Positions 31,520 to 43,999 are shown, counted from the stretch's first letter. The stretch: 64,000 bases of DNA from Spiroplasma endosymbiont of Cantharis nigra (GCF_964019925.1 NZ_OZ026470.1:496001-560000); one strand, 5' to 3'. Notes: generated by a model from the sequence alone, not told the origin. A program made the numbers and translations.

Positions 31520-32651
31520 AAACCTTTTCACCTTCTACAAATGTTTTTAAAACTTCTAAATTTTTATTTAGAACAACTAAATCAGCAAATTTATTTTTTT
31601 CAATACTTCCTCGCTCATTAAAAATTTTTAATTGCTTTGCAATATTGATTGAAGTCATTTTAATTAATTCTGTCATTTTAATTTCGGGATTAGCTTCAAG
31701 CATTACTCTAATATTAAAATCATAAGTCGCTCCTGCTCCTGCTAAAACACCAGTATCTTTTAATGAAACTCTCATTCCCTTTTTAATTACTTCTAAATTT
31801 CCTAATTTATATTCACCGTCATCTAATCCTTTAGCATTCATAGCATCTGTTATAATGCAAATATTTTCTGCTCCTTTAATCTTATAAATTAATTTTAAAG
31901 TATCTTTTTCAATATGAATTCCATCGGTAATTACTTCACATAAAATATCATCTTTATATAAACTAAAAGTTGCAAGCCCTGGTTCATATTGACTAACTCC
32001 ACTCATTCCATTAAATAAATGAGTTACATGTCTAAAACCAATTTCATAATCTTTTTCACATTGAGAAAAACTCATGTTTGTATGACCAACACTTGGTAAA
32101 ATATTATTTTCTAATAAATACTTGGTAAAACTACCATCTTGTAAGTCAGCTGCATAAGTCATAATTCTTATACTATCATTTGATGCTTTAACTAACTCTT
32201 TTAAATAGTCAATATTTGGATTTGTTAATAAAGAAACTTCATGCGCTCCCTTTTTTTCTTTTGATATGAAAGGACCTTCCATATGCAAACCCAAACATTT
32301 TGACCCTAACTTTTGATTTTCCATGAATTTACTAAATTCTTTTAAATACTTAATATTATTTTCCTTAGAATTGGTAACACTTGCTTGAACATAACTTGTA
32401 ATACCCTCTTTTGATACATTTTTTGAGAAATTTTCAAAAGCGCTTATCGTACCGTTCTCAAAGTCGTAACCATAACCACCATGAACATGACAGTCAATAA
32501 ATCCAGGTAAGAGTCAATTACCTTCAATATCAATACCTTCCAAATTAGTTTTACCCTTATTAATCGATTTAATAATTTTATTTTCTATTTCTAATCAACC
32601 ATTTTCAATTACTTCATTTTCAATTACAATTTTAGCATTCTTTATAATCAT
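31509..32651 (-). CDS. nagA: N-acetylglucosamine-6-phosphate deacetylase
   Basis: Removes acetate from GlcNAc-6-phosphate. The length is 380 residues, an amidohydrolase-fold protein. Metal and catalytic motifs: FIDCHVHGG near residue 58, LHMEGPFIS, VGHTNMSF, VTHLFNGMS, and Asp in ITDAMNAKG. The start follows AGGAGCTG. TGA Trp codons lie only in the N-terminal part. It opens a coupled four-gene operon (nagA, TM protein, oxidoreductase, deoC). No nagB is in the window. The substrate could come from a PTS, or from glycans cut by the GH85 enzyme at 9.6-12.2 kb. Confidence 0.96.
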
Positions 32652-32725
32652 ATTTCAGCTCCTAACAACTATATTTTAAGTCAAAAAGTGAAAACTTTAT
32701 TAAAGAAATTAAATAATTCAAGATT

Positions 32726-34936
32726 TTATTGCTCTTTTAATAACATAATTGCTTCTTTTAAAGTAGTTAATCTTGGTTTTGGGTTCCTATTACAAGCTTT
32801 TATAAAGAGTAACTGATCTGAAATTATAAACAAATTTTGTTTTGCTCTGGTAATAGCAGTATACAACATTTTCTTATTAAGTATAAAATTAGAGTTTCTA
32901 TTATTTCCATCTAAAATAATAATTGTATTTTTATATTCGCTTCCTTGAGTTTTATGAATTGAACAAGCATAACTCAATTTAACTTTTTGAAATGAACTTA
33001 ATCCCATTTCTATTTCTCTTTCGTTAAAAACTATCTTTGCAGTTTTTAATTTATCACCAATGAAATTTAATTCTTTAATATAACCTACATCTCCATTTGA
33101 AAGTTCATAGATTGGGTCATTTTCAATATACATAACTTTATCATTTACTCTAAACTCTAAATCATATCTTTTATAAGCTTTTGATTTTGAAGGATTAACT
33201 AAACTTTGAATAATGCTATTTAAATTATCAATACCTAAATTTTCTTTATACATTGGAGCAATAATTTGTAAATCATTTAATTGATCTTCAATATTTGTTG
33301 GATTTAAATTACTATAGGTCTCTTTTAAAATATTGACAACATGATCATAGTCCTTTGAAAAAGTGAACTTAACATTTGAAGTATTTTCAAAATTAAAATT
33401 ATTAATAGTTTCATTTTTAATTGCATCTGAAAGTTCAATAATAGAATTAATCTCTCCTTCACTATTTAATTGTCGATTATTTTTAATAAGTCTTGTTGTT
33501 TTAAAATAATTGCTAACAATTAAATCTTCATAAAGATTACCATAACTAACACTTGGTAGTTGTTCAACATCTCCTACTAATAGCATTTTTTTAATACCCT
33601 TTACTCCTCTTAAAAGCGAAGCAAATAAATGATTATCTATCATTGAACATTCATCAATAACAACTAAGTTTTTAAATATTGGTTTAGATTCATTTGCTTC
33701 AAAAATATCATTACCAGAATATTGCAATAATCTATGAATTGTTGAAGTTTTGTATCCTGAGTCATCTTTTATTTTTCCAGCTGCTCTACCAGTTGGCGCA
33801 GTTAGCGCAAAATTATTATCGTTATAGACTAGTTCATACATTTTTACAATTCCAGTAATAACTGTTGTCTTACCAGTCCCAGGTCCTCCTGTTATTATTG
33901 AAATATCATTTTCCATAAAATTTTTAATTGCTTCTACTTGTTCGTTATTATATTTAAAATTTTTAATTCCACTTCTAGTAGAAATAAAATTTTCAACTTC
34001 CTCTAATTTTTCTTCAAAGTTAAATTCTTTTTTTAAATAGTTAGTTCTATTTAACAAGTCAAATAATTCTTTTGCAATAAATTGTTCATCTTCATAACTC
34101 TCTTTAGTATATATTTTTTGATTTTTAAAATAAATAATTTTTTGATTTTTTGCATAAAGAAGTTTGTTTTTAATTTCTTCATCACTTAAATTAAAATGTG
34201 TTTTCATTTTTTTAAACAGCTGATTTATATCAGTAAAAGTATTACCCTCTTTAAAAAGAATTTCTTTTACAAACTCATTTGCAAATCAAGAAACTCTTTT
34301 TTCATCATTTTCTTCCATACCAAAAGTTGTACAGACTCTGTCAACTTCATAAAATGGTTGCATTCCTTTTTCATTTGCATAACTATAAAAATCTTCTCTT
34401 AAAATTTGTTCAATAAAATTAATATCTTCTTCTTCCTTTTGCAATAAATTTAAAAATTCTATTTTTAAATTATTTTCCACAAATATATCCAAAATTTTTG
34501 TATCACCAAATTTTGAAATGACTACATCATAAATTATTTCTGCTTTTGCTTGTGTCATATCTTTTATATTAAATAACTCAGCTTTATTATTCATTATTTT
34601 TGCAAAAACATCATCTTTAAAATATTCAACAATATTTTTTGCTAAATTTTTACCAACTGTTGGAAAAATTGGTGAACTTAGATACTTAATTAAACCATCT
34701 TGATCAAAAGTTTTGACTTGACTAAAACTTTTTATTGATAAACTTTTTTGATTTCTTTTTGTATCATCAACTTCTTCTCCACTAACTTCATAAATAATAC
34801 CAATTTTCATCATGCCAATTGGTCCTGTTATTACAATTGATTTTTTTTCATCGCTAAACAAAACAAAAATTGCTATCGCATAGCCATTATCTGATTTAAA
34901 AATAAATTTTGACACTTTACCTTTGTATTGTTTCAT
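32726..34936 (-). CDS. recD2: RecD2-type ATP-dependent helicase
   Basis: A 736-residue SF1B 5'-3' helicase of the RecD2 type, which acts without RecBC in DNA repair. The N-terminal OB-like region and helix-hairpin-helix-like segment (about residues 1-200) precede the motor. Walker A is GGPGTGKTT, motif Ia TAPTGRAA, motif II VIDECSM, motif III LVGDVEQLPSV and motif V/VI YACSIHKTQGSEY...YTAITRAK. One TGA joins the halves. It stands alone between nagA and the topoisomerase IV genes. Confidence 0.95.
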
Positions 34937-34984
34937 GTTTCTTACTTTCTAAAATAAAAATTATATTAATTTAATCATAATTAA

Positions 34985-35008
34985 AATAAAAAAACACATA
35001 AAGTGTTT
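34985..35008 (-). terminator. Intrinsic terminator of the parE-parC unit
   Basis: AAACAC pairs with GTGTTT around ATAAA, followed on the minus strand by T7. It begins directly after the parC stop. Confidence 0.8.
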
Positions 35009-38000
35009 CTAAATTAAGTCTTCTAAATCTAATTTAAGTTCACTAGTTTCTTCATCACTAATACTTACTTTTTTACTTTCATTAGATTCTCTTGATTCCT
35101 TGATCATTTCTTCTTGAAACTCTTCAGATATTATTTCTTCTTCAACTTCATCAAGAATTATTTCATCTTCAACTTCATCAAGAATTATTTCATCTTCAAC
35201 TTCATCAAGAATTATTTCATCTTCAACTTCATCAAGAATTATTTCATCTTCAACTTCATCAAGAATTATTTCATCTTCAACTTCATCAAGAATTATTTCA
35301 TCTTCAACTTCATCAAGAATTATTTCTTCTTCAACTTCATCAAAAATTACTGCATCTTCAACTTCATCAAGAACTATTTCATTTTCAACTTCATCAAGAA
35401 CTATTTCATTTTCAACTTCATCAAGAATTATTTCATCTTCAACTTCATCAAGAATTATTTCATCTTCAACTTCATCAAGAACTATTTCATTTTTAAGTTC
35501 ATTAAGGATTACTTCATCTTCAACTTTATCAAAAATTACTTCATCTTCAACTTCACTATTTAGATTTTTTGATTTTTCAATTTTATTAACCGCTGTTTTT
35601 TTAGCGGCTAACTGCTTTTTTACATTCACAACTTTCTTTGGTTCTTCATCATCTCCACCTTTTGGAGTTGGTGGTACATCATTATTATTAATAATGAATG
35701 ATTTTTCTAAAGTTGTTGTAATTATTTCAGCCATATCTAAATCTTCTGGTACATCTTCTAAGTCAGCAAATTTAAAGTTTTTAACATTTAATTGTATTAA
35801 ATTATCTTCTTCATCTAAAATATTTAAAATATCATTTGTTTGAATGTTATATAAGAATGTCGCAAATTCATCACGTTTTTTATTTCAAGGATATAATCTA
35901 ACTCCTCTTTTTGGTCTCGCCATAATTGGAACATGATCTTGCTTAATTTTTTTAACATTTCCTTTATTTGTAATGATTAAAACATCACCATTACCAAATG
36001 CTTTACCAGCAACAATATCTTCATCTTTTACTACAGTTGACTTAACTCCTTTTGCATTAGGACCTGCTGAAGGTATCTCAGCGATATCATATCTAACAGC
36101 AAAACCAGTTCTTGTTAACATTGTTGCAGATTTTGTTTTTGAAGTTACAAGTGAAGCTGATACAAGTTCATCTCCATTTTGTAATTTAATAATTCTAAAA
36201 GGTTTTGAAAACATTTTAGTTTCTAAATCTTCAACTGGTGTACGTTTTATCATTCCCTTTTTAGTTGCTAAAAGTATTTCTTGTTTTGCATTTTTAAATT
36301 GTTTAATAACAAATGCAGCAAGAATTCTTTCATTTCCAGAAATTGTTGCAACTTTATTTATATGCATTCCAATTTCTTTTCATTTACTTGGAATAATTTT
36401 ATAAACAGGAATTGAATAATATGTTCCTGCACTTGATACAAGTAAAATAAAATCTAAACTTGATGCTGGAACTTGTGAAATTCAAATATCATTTGGTTTA
36501 CGTTTGAAATCTTCCATTGAGTTTTTTCCCAATTGAGAATCTTCAATTGCTTTTAAATAACCGTCTTGTGAAATTCAAATTGTGTAGTCCTTTTGAACAA
36601 TTGTTTTTTTAATTTCAACTTCAATATTTTCAATTTCACTAACAACTTGACTTCTTCTTGGAACACCAAATTCTTTTTTAGTTGCTGTCAACTGTTCGAT
36701 TACTTTTTGATCAAGAACTTTAGCATCACCTAAAATTGCTTTATAACCATCAATTAAAGATGATAATTCTTTTTTCTCTTCTTCCAATTTAACAATATCA
36801 GTTGAAGTTAATCTATATAGTCTTAAATCAACAATTGCTATTGCTTGAGTCTCACTAAATTGATATTTTTCAATTAAGTTTAAAATCGCATCACTTCTAT
36901 TTGATGAATGTCTGATTATCTTAATAACTTCATCAAGAATTGAAATTGCTTTAATTAAACCTTCAATAATTTCTAATCTTTTTTGTGCTTTTTCTAAATC
37001 AAATTTAGTTTTTCTTGAAAAAATTTCTTTGTAATGCTTGATATAAGCAGTAATAATATCAATTATTCCTAACTGTTTTGGTTGTTTTTCAACAATAACA
37101 ACATTATTATAGTTATATGAAATTTGTAAAGGAGTATTTTTTAATAAAAATTTTCTTGTAATTTCATAATCAGCTTTAGGAGAAAGTTCAATTACAATTC
37201 TTAAACCAGTTCTATCAGTTTCATCACGAACTTCTTTTACTTCTAAATGAGGATTTGCATCAACAACATCTCCCATTTTTTTAACAAGATCTTGTTTAAT
37301 AATTTCATAAGGAATTTCATCAATAATAAGATTGTCACCTTCTCTATGAATTTTTGATTGAACAATTACTCTTCCTTTACCAGTTGCAAATGCAGAGTCA
37401 ATTCCTTCTTGACCCATAACAATTCCCCCTGTTGGAAAGTCTGGTCCTTTAACAATTTTTGAAATATCACTTAATTTTATTTTGGGGTTTTTAATAGTTG
37501 CAATAACTGCATCTATTATTTCAATACTATTATGAGGAGGCATATTTGTTGCATAACCAGCAGCAATTCCTGTAGCACCATTTACCAAGACATTTGGAAA
37601 ATATCCTGGCAAAACTGTTGGTTCTCTTTCAGAATCATCATAGTTTGGTGCAAAAAGAACTGTATTTTTTTGCAAATCAGCTAAAATAATACTTGATATT
37701 TTAGCAAGTCTTGTTTCAGTATAACGCATAGCAGCAGCACTATCTCCATCGATAGAACCATTATTACCGTGCATATCAACTAAAGGAATATTTAATTTTC
37801 ATGGTTGACTCATACGAACTAAAGCATCATAAACAGATGTATCTCCATGAGGGTGATATTTACCAATAACATCTCCAACCACACGAGCAGATTTTTTATA
37901 AGCTCTGTCATGAGTTAAATTTATTTCGTTCATTGTAAATAAAATACGTCTTTGTACTGGCTTTAAACCATCTCTTACATCAGGTAAGGCTCTTTCTTGA

Positions 38001-38092
38001 ATAATATACTTAGCATATCTTCCAAATCGATCGCCCATTAAGTCTTCAAGCGCGAAATTAATTATTCCTTTTTCTTCTTTATTATTTGACAT
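35009..38092 (-). CDS. parC: DNA topoisomerase IV subunit A with acidic repeat tail
   Basis: Breakage-rejoining subunit of topoisomerase IV, which decatenates chromosomes. The length is 1027 residues, well above the usual 800-900. The breakage domain has [26 protein letters not shown] and [11 protein letters not shown] with the active Tyr. GyrA-like C-terminal repeats follow (residues about 500-760). A linker of Pro/Lys-rich sequence leads to 17 tandem nonapeptides, mostly DEVEDEIIL, giving a very acidic tail (35099-35557). ParC is preferred over GyrA because of linkage to parE. The quinolone-pocket residue after HPHGD is Thr. Confidence 0.93.
35099..35557 (-). repeat. 17 x 27-bp tandem repeat in the parC 3' end
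   Basis: Seventeen in-frame 27-bp units encode variants of DEVEDEIIL. Six consecutive units (35153-35314) give identical peptides and nearly identical DNA; outer units are more diverged. Such an array should change length by slippage in steps of nine residues without breaking the frame. Confidence 0.95.
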
Positions 38093-38104
38093 TTTTATAT
38101 CCTC

Positions 38105-39100
38105 CTAGTTTATATCAAAGTCCATCTCACTAATATCAGTGTTAATGAAGTCGATAATATTTAAATTTTTAATTGTTTTTCTACCCTCATATGATAATTC
38201 TCAAAGTCCTGTGATAGAATTTTGAACATACAATTTTGGATTATTTTTTGATACTAAACTTCTTCCAAGATTTGCCATTATTTTACTTACTTCTTCATCT
38301 TTTCTAATTTGAATATATATTTTTTCTAATTCTTCAATTTCATTAATATTAGCTTCTAAACTAACTTCATTAACTTTATTTTTATCTTCAGCTGCTAAAC
38401 CAAAATCTATTGTGGCATAGCCATTATAATACATTATTTTATCATCTACTTCAATTGATGAAATATATCTTGGAATACCTTCTATTTTCATAATTTTTTT
38501 TGCAAGCATATTAATTGATTTTAAAGAATCATCAATTTTTACAATTACTTCTTCAAGATTGAGTCCAAAAATCTCAACTGCTCGATCCTCTTCAACTGCA
38601 ACTGAACGCAAGTTAATAAAGATATTGAAAATGTCTATTCTCGTGGAACTTATCTCTTTTAAAACTTCTTTTGATTTTAAAAGAATTGGTCCTGTTGTTG
38701 GATTTAAATAATATGAATCAGTGAATTCATCATAGACAAGAATACCCACATGTGGCTTAGATATTTCTCTGGCTTTTTGCATAACACTTTTAGATTTTTC
38801 AAGAAATTTGTTTATTGTTTTTATTAATCAGTTTACTTCTTTGTCTTTTTCTACATTTATTTCAATTCATTGTTCAGTTGCTAAAGATGTGGCTGAAAAA
38901 TCATTTTCAGCATAGTCTGTACTTTTTAATTCAAAAAAAAGGATAGGTTCTTTCAATTCATAATAAAAAGAAAATGTATTAAAAATATCTCCATATCTTT
39001 TAATTTCCTTATTTATTTTATTATATTCTTCAATTTTTTGAATAATAATCTTTGCCTTTTGTGCAAAAGAAAGTTTATTTTCCACATTTACCACATCCAT
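38105..39100 (-). CDS. Hypothetical protein between parE and parC
   Basis: A 331-residue soluble protein lying 16 bases after parE and 12 bases before parC, so very likely co-expressed with topoisomerase IV. It is mixed alpha/beta with a long helical N terminus (KLSFAQKAKIIIQKIEEY) and a Glu/Lys-rich helix at about residues 255-285. Two TGA Trp codons are present. No motif is recognised. The start codon is uncertain: the RBS-like TAGGA is very close to the ATG at 39100. Confidence 0.8.
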
Positions 39101-39116
39101 CCTAGCAACTGTTTAA

Positions 39117-41051
39117 CTAAATAAATTCCGTATTTTCTTCAAGTGTAAATTTAACATTTTCTTCAATTCATTCTTTTCTTTTTTCAGAATTATCACCCAT
39201 TAGAGTTCTAAAAGAATTTTCAGCAGCTAGTGCATCATTAATTGTTACTTGTATTAATTTTCTATGTTCTGGATCCATTGTTGTTTCTCAAAGTTGATCA
39301 GCATTCATTTCTCCTAACCCTTTGTACCTTTGAATCTCAATTTTAGCTTTAGTTTTTTTCATATGACTTGCTAATTCTTCTTCTGTTCATAGATACATAA
39401 AGTCCTTTTTATTTGAACCTGTTGTGACCTTAAACAATGGAGGCATTGCGATGTAAATGTTTTTATTGATAATCAATTCTTTCATATAGCGATAAAAGAA
39501 AGTTAGCAATAAAGTTTGAATATGAGCACCATCGGTGTCAGCATCTGTCATTAAAATTATTTTTCCATAATTGATATCACTAATATCAAAATCACTTCCA
39601 ATACCAGCACCAATTGCATTAATTATTGTTGTTATTTCTTCATTTTTAAGCAAATCAATTAATTTTGTTTTTTCAGCATTTATGACCTTACCTCTTAATG
39701 GTAAGATAGCTTGAAATTTTCTATCTCTTCCAGATTTTGCACTTCCTCCAGCTGAATCCCCTTCAACTAAATATAATTCATTTTCTTGTTTATTTTTTCC
39801 TTGTGCTGGAGTTAATTTCCCAAGCATTGTTCTTGATTTTGATTTTGATTTCTGATCTCTAACTGCTTGTCTTGCTTTTCTTGCTTCTTCTTTTGCTCTT
39901 CGAGCCAATAATGCTTTTTCAATAATTGAAATAGCAATTGTTTTATTCTCTTGCAATCAAAAACTAAAGTGCTCTTCAGTTACTTTTTCACAAGCATACT
40001 TAGCTTCACTTGTTCCTAATTTTCCCTTTGTTTGACCTTCATATTGAATTAAACTTTCTGGAATTTTTACAGTTACAATTGCTATTAAACCTTCTTTAAT
40101 ATCTGATGAATCTAATTTTTTATCTTTTTCTTTCAAAATACTTTGAGTTTTACCATATTCATTTAAGGCTTTAACCATTCCTGTTCTAAAACCAGTTAAA
40201 TGAGTTCCTCCATCACTTGTTTTAACATTGTTGGCAAATCCTAATACTGTTTCTGAAAAATCAGTTGTATAAGTTAAAGCAATTTCTACATCAATATTTT
40301 GTTCACTACCTTTTAACATAATTGGTGAGCATAAAGCTTTTTGATCACCTCTTAGTTCATTAACAAATTCTGTTAATCCATTTTCATATAGATATTCAAC
40401 ATACTTATCACTTCTATTATCTTTTAAAGTTAATTTAAGTCCAGAATTTAAAAGCGCTGATTCTTTTAATCTTTCACTAATTGTTGAAAATGAAAACTTT
40501 GTTGTTGAAAACATTGTTTCATCTGGTAAAAAGTTAACAATTGTTCCAGTTTGTTTTGAAGTTCCAGTTTGTTTTAACTGATCAACTAATTTTCCCCCAT
40601 GAGCAAACTTAATTTGTGATATAAGTCCATCTCTGTGAATAATTACTTTAAATTTAGATGATAGTGCATTAACAACTGATGAACCAACTCCGTGCAATCC
40701 TCCAGAAGTTTTATAACCATCACCACCAAATTTTCCCCCAGCATGTAATACTGAGAAAATAATTTCTGGTGTTGATTGACTTGTTCCTTTATAACTTCCT
40801 ATTGGAACCCCTCTACCATTATCTTTTACTGTCACTGAACCGTCTTTTTCAATTGAAACGTTAATTTCACTACACACTCCAGCAAGAGCCTCATCAATTG
40901 AGTTATCAACTATTTCCCAAACTAAATGATGTAAACCCCTTGAATCAGTTGAACCAATATACATACCAGGTCTTTTTCTAACTGCTTCTAAACCTTCTAA
41001 TATTTGAATACTATCTTCTGTATACGATAAATTATTATTGTTTTCAGCCAT
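39117..41051 (-). CDS. parE: DNA topoisomerase IV subunit B
   Basis: ATPase subunit of topoisomerase IV, 644 residues. GHKL motifs: [22 protein letters not shown] and [14 protein letters not shown]. Transducer region [48 protein letters not shown] and [11 protein letters not shown]; then [20 protein letters not shown]. The LGKLTPAQ stretch before the TOPRIM domain is the ParE version rather than GyrB. Two TGA Trp codons. It precedes an unknown gene and parC. Confidence 0.96.
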
Positions 41052-41200
41052 ATTTTACCTCATTGTTTCATAATAGAATTAATATATCACATTTCATTAA
41101 AAAATGTCAATTTAATCAAAAACCCTTTAAAATAGGCACTTGTCTTCGAAATAGTTAGTTTTTACGATAAAAAACACTTAATGTGAGAAAAGTTTTAATA

Positions 41201-41221
41201 AAAAAAAGAGTTTTGTAACTC
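41201..41221 (-). terminator. Intrinsic terminator of udk
   Basis: GAGTT and AACTC pair around TTGT, with a run of T on the minus strand. Confidence 0.7.
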
Positions 41222-41244
41222 CTTTCATTCAATTATCAATGATT

Positions 41245-41868
41245 TTACTTTTTCAATAAACTGCTAATTTTTGCAGCTACTAAATCAATTGCAATATTAT
41301 TACCCTCATAATAAGGAATTATTAAATCAGCATGTTCAATTGAAGGCTCTACAAAAAATTTATACATAGGTCTTACAGTATTTAAATATTGATTTGTAAT
41401 GTCATCTAGTTTTCTTCCACGTTCATTGACATCTCGCATAAGTCTTCTAATAAAGCGAATATCATCATCTGTTCTAATAAAAATTTTGATATCACCTCTT
41501 TTGCGAATTTCTTCAATATGTAATGCTAATATACCATCTAAAATAACTACATTTGAAGGTTTTACTTTAATAAACTCACCACTTTGTGAGTGAGTTTTAA
41601 AATCATAAACTGGTGTTTCAATTGCTTTAAACTGTTTTAAATCATCTAAATGTTTACAAAGCAAGTCGATGTCTAATGAACTTGGATGATCAAAATTTAC
41701 TAATTGCTTTTCTTCAAAGGTTAAATCACTAAAATCTTTATAGTAACTGTCCATTGTTAAATGCGTTACAGGCTTGTTCATAAAGATTTCATTGGCAATA
41801 GTTTGTGCTACAGTAGTTTTTCCACTAGCACTACCCCCTGCTACAATAATTATTGTGACTTTTTTCAT
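41245..41868 (-). CDS. udk: Uridine kinase
   Basis: Phosphorylates uridine and cytidine to the monophosphates (pyrimidine salvage). The length is 207 residues. P-loop GGSASGKTT at residues 11-19, LTMDSYYKD, NFDHPSSLD and PVYDFKTHSQ are typical, as is RRLMRDVNERGR. No TGA codons are needed. The RBS is weak (GAGGTACAT). It has its own terminator and lies upstream (in transcription) of nothing coupled. Confidence 0.96.
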   Translation of the reverse strand: MKKVTIIIVAGGSASGKTTVAQTIANEIFMNKPVTHLTMDSYYKDFSDLTFEEKQLVNFDHPSSLDIDLLCKHLDDLKQFKAIETPVYDFKTHSQSGEFIKVKPSNVVILDGILALHIEEIRKRGDIKIFIRTDDDIRFIRRLMRDVNERGRKLDDITNQYLNTVRPMYKFFVEPSIEHADLIIPYYEGNNIAIDLVAAKISSLLKK

Positions 41869-41972
41869 ATGTACCTCTATATAACCATTTAATATTTTAT
41901 ATTTAATTATTAAAAAAATGAAGTATTTTTGACAAATTTAACTATAAAATTAACTTGATAAAGGAGAAAATT

Positions 41973-42575
41973 ATGGCAAAAAAAATTTTAGTAATCACAG
42001 GTACAGTTAGTCCTGTTGAAAAATCATTTTCATTAGCTTTAACAAATCGTTTTGTTAAAGAATATCAAACATTAAACCCGCAAGATGAAATTATTCATTT
42101 AGATTTAAACAATGAGCAAATGGCTCATAAGACTCTTTCAAGAGAAAACTTTGGTACATATTTTAATGAGCAAGATGCTTTAAAATATATTAATCAGTTA
42201 AAAGAAGTTGATAAAGTTGTTATTTCAAGTCCAATGAATAACTTTAATGTTTCAGCTTTAATTAAAAATTACTTAGATCACATATTATTAGCAGATCAAA
42301 CATTTTCATATAAATATGTTAAACAAGGAGATGCTAAAGGTCTATTAGAACATTTAACAGTACAAATTTTAACAACTCAAGGTGCACCATTTGGATGATA
42401 TCCATGAGGAAATCACACTGAATTTTTAAAAGGAACTTGAGAGTTTGTTGGTGCAAAAGTTAATCAACCAATTCTGTTTGCAGGAACTAAAATAGCACCT
42501 GTTTCAACAACAAATCCAAATGATGCAATGAATGCAATTGCTGATAAAATTATTGAAGCTGCTAAAAAGTTTTAA
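41973..42575 (+). CDS. azoR: FMN-dependent NADH-azoreductase
   Basis: A 200-residue flavodoxin-fold quinone/azo reductase (AzoR/AcpD family). Key segments: LVITGTVSPVEKSFSLALTN for phosphate binding, SSPMNNFNVSALIKNYLDHI, and the substrate-pocket TTQGAPFGWYPWGNHTEFL. The start is set by AAGGAG; an in-frame TTG 18 bases upstream is less likely. Two TGA Trp. A terminator follows directly. It probably detoxifies quinones. Confidence 0.94.
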
Positions 42576-42600
42576 AATAACCTTAAAGGTTATTTTTTTG
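42576..42600 (+). terminator. Intrinsic terminator of azoR
   Basis: AATAACC and GGTTATT pair around a TTAAA loop, followed by T7. Confidence 0.88.
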
Positions 42601-42665
42601 TTTTAACTAATTTTCTTTTTTAAGCTTTTATTGCTATAATTTCAAAGGAATAAGGAGAAATGTAG

Positions 42666-43628
42666 ATGTACGCTTTTGACTATGAAGATATTCAACTAAT
42701 ACCAAGTATGTGTGTTGTTAAATCAAGAAATGAATGTAATACTGAAGTTAAACTTGGCAAACATACTTTTAAAATGCCTGTGATGCCTGCAAATATGGCA
42801 TCAGTAATTAATGAACAATTATGTGAGATGTTAGCCAAAAATGGTTACTTTTATGTTATGCATCGTTTCAATGTTGACTCATATGCTTTTGTTAAAAAAA
42901 TGCTTAAAGCTAATTTAATTGCATCAATTAGTGTGGGAGTTAAACAAGAAGATTATGACTTAATTGAAAAACTTGCTAAAGACAATATTATCCCTGATTA
43001 TATTACAATTGATATTGCTCACGGCCATTCAATTAGTGTTAAAAATATGATTGAACATATCAGAAAACATATGAAAAAATCAACTTTCATTATTGCTGGA
43101 AATGTTGGAACACCCTATGCTGTTAGAGATTTAGAATTTTGAGGAGCTGATGCAACTAAAGTTGGAGTTGGTCCTGGAAAAGTTTGTATTACTAAATTAA
43201 AAACAGGATTTGGAACTGGTGGATGACAGTTGGGTGCTATTAAGTGATGTAGCAAAGCTGCTCACAAACCAATTATTGCTGATGGTGGTTTGCGTGTCAA
43301 TGGTGATATTGCTAAATCAATTCGTTTTGGAGCTACAATGTGTATGATTGGAAGTTTATTTGCAGCTCATGAAGAATCACCTGGAGCTAATGTTACTGTT
43401 GAAGGTGAATTATTTAAAGAATATTATGGTAGTGCCAGTGAATATAATAAGGGTGAAAAAAGATATGTTGAAGGAAAAAAAGAATTAATTAAAGTAAGAG
43501 GAAAATTAATGGAAACTTACAAAGAAATGCAAGAAGATCTGCAATCATCAATATCATATTCTGGGGGAACTAAGCTTAATGATATTAAAAAAGTAGATTA
43601 TGTAATTTTGAAAACAAGTAACTTCTAA
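42666..43628 (+). CDS. guaC: GMP reductase
   Basis: Converts GMP to IMP with NADPH, balancing purines. The length is 320 residues, of the IMPDH/GMPR barrel. Markers: [21 protein letters not shown] at the N terminus, [17 protein letters not shown], the catalytic Cys in [11 protein letters not shown], and [20 protein letters not shown]. The CBS domains of IMP dehydrogenase are absent. The ATG follows AAGGAGAA. Trp codons are TGA. A terminator hairpin follows. Confidence 0.95.
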
Positions 43629-43644
43629 TTTGAATATTTCAAAT

Positions 43645-43668
43645 AAATGCACTAAACAGTGCATTTTT
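43645..43668 (+). terminator. Intrinsic terminator of guaC
   Basis: AAATGCACT and AGTGCATTT pair around AAAC, followed by TTATT. Confidence 0.85.
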
Positions 43669-43822
43669 ATTGACTTTTATTACATTTCAAACTCCCCTAT
43701 CGGCTAATTTCAACTCCCCTACTCACTCTTTTATAAGATATTAGGTTTTTAAATTATAAAAATATTCAATTGACTTTCTATTTTATAAATATCTAGTAAA
43801 ATTAACTTAAGGAGTGATTTAA

Positions 43823-43999
43823 ATGAAAGAAAAATGTCAAATTGTAAATTGTAATCAGGATCTAAACTTTATGGATAAAAAGAGAATTTATCAATATGAT
43901 GAAAATTTAGAAGATGAAACTGCAATTTATGTTTGTGATGAATGTTATAAAAAAAATAAAGCTGAAGAAAATAATATTGATTGAGAACATTCTTCATAA
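43823..43999 (+). CDS. Small CxxC (zinc-binding-like) protein
   Basis: A 58-residue protein with Cys at 5 and 10 and a CxxC at 38-41 (MKEKCQIVNC and YVCDECYK). This looks like a small treble-clef or ribbon zinc site, similar in layout to short Cys-rich proteins near ribosomal or stress genes. The ATG follows AAGGAG. One TGA Trp near the end. It has its own terminator. Partner unknown. Confidence 0.8.

Noticed and set aside
35114-35563. A plus-strand open frame of 149 codons repeating NFIKNYFIF
   Set aside because: It is the exact antisense of the parC acidic repeat; it has no RBS and exists only because the repeat has no stop in that frame.
38105-41051. parE/parC region as the gyrB-gyrA/origin region
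   Set aside because: No dnaA, dnaN or DnaA-box cluster is near, and the B subunit has the ParE-type LGKLTPAQ and SGRDR features.
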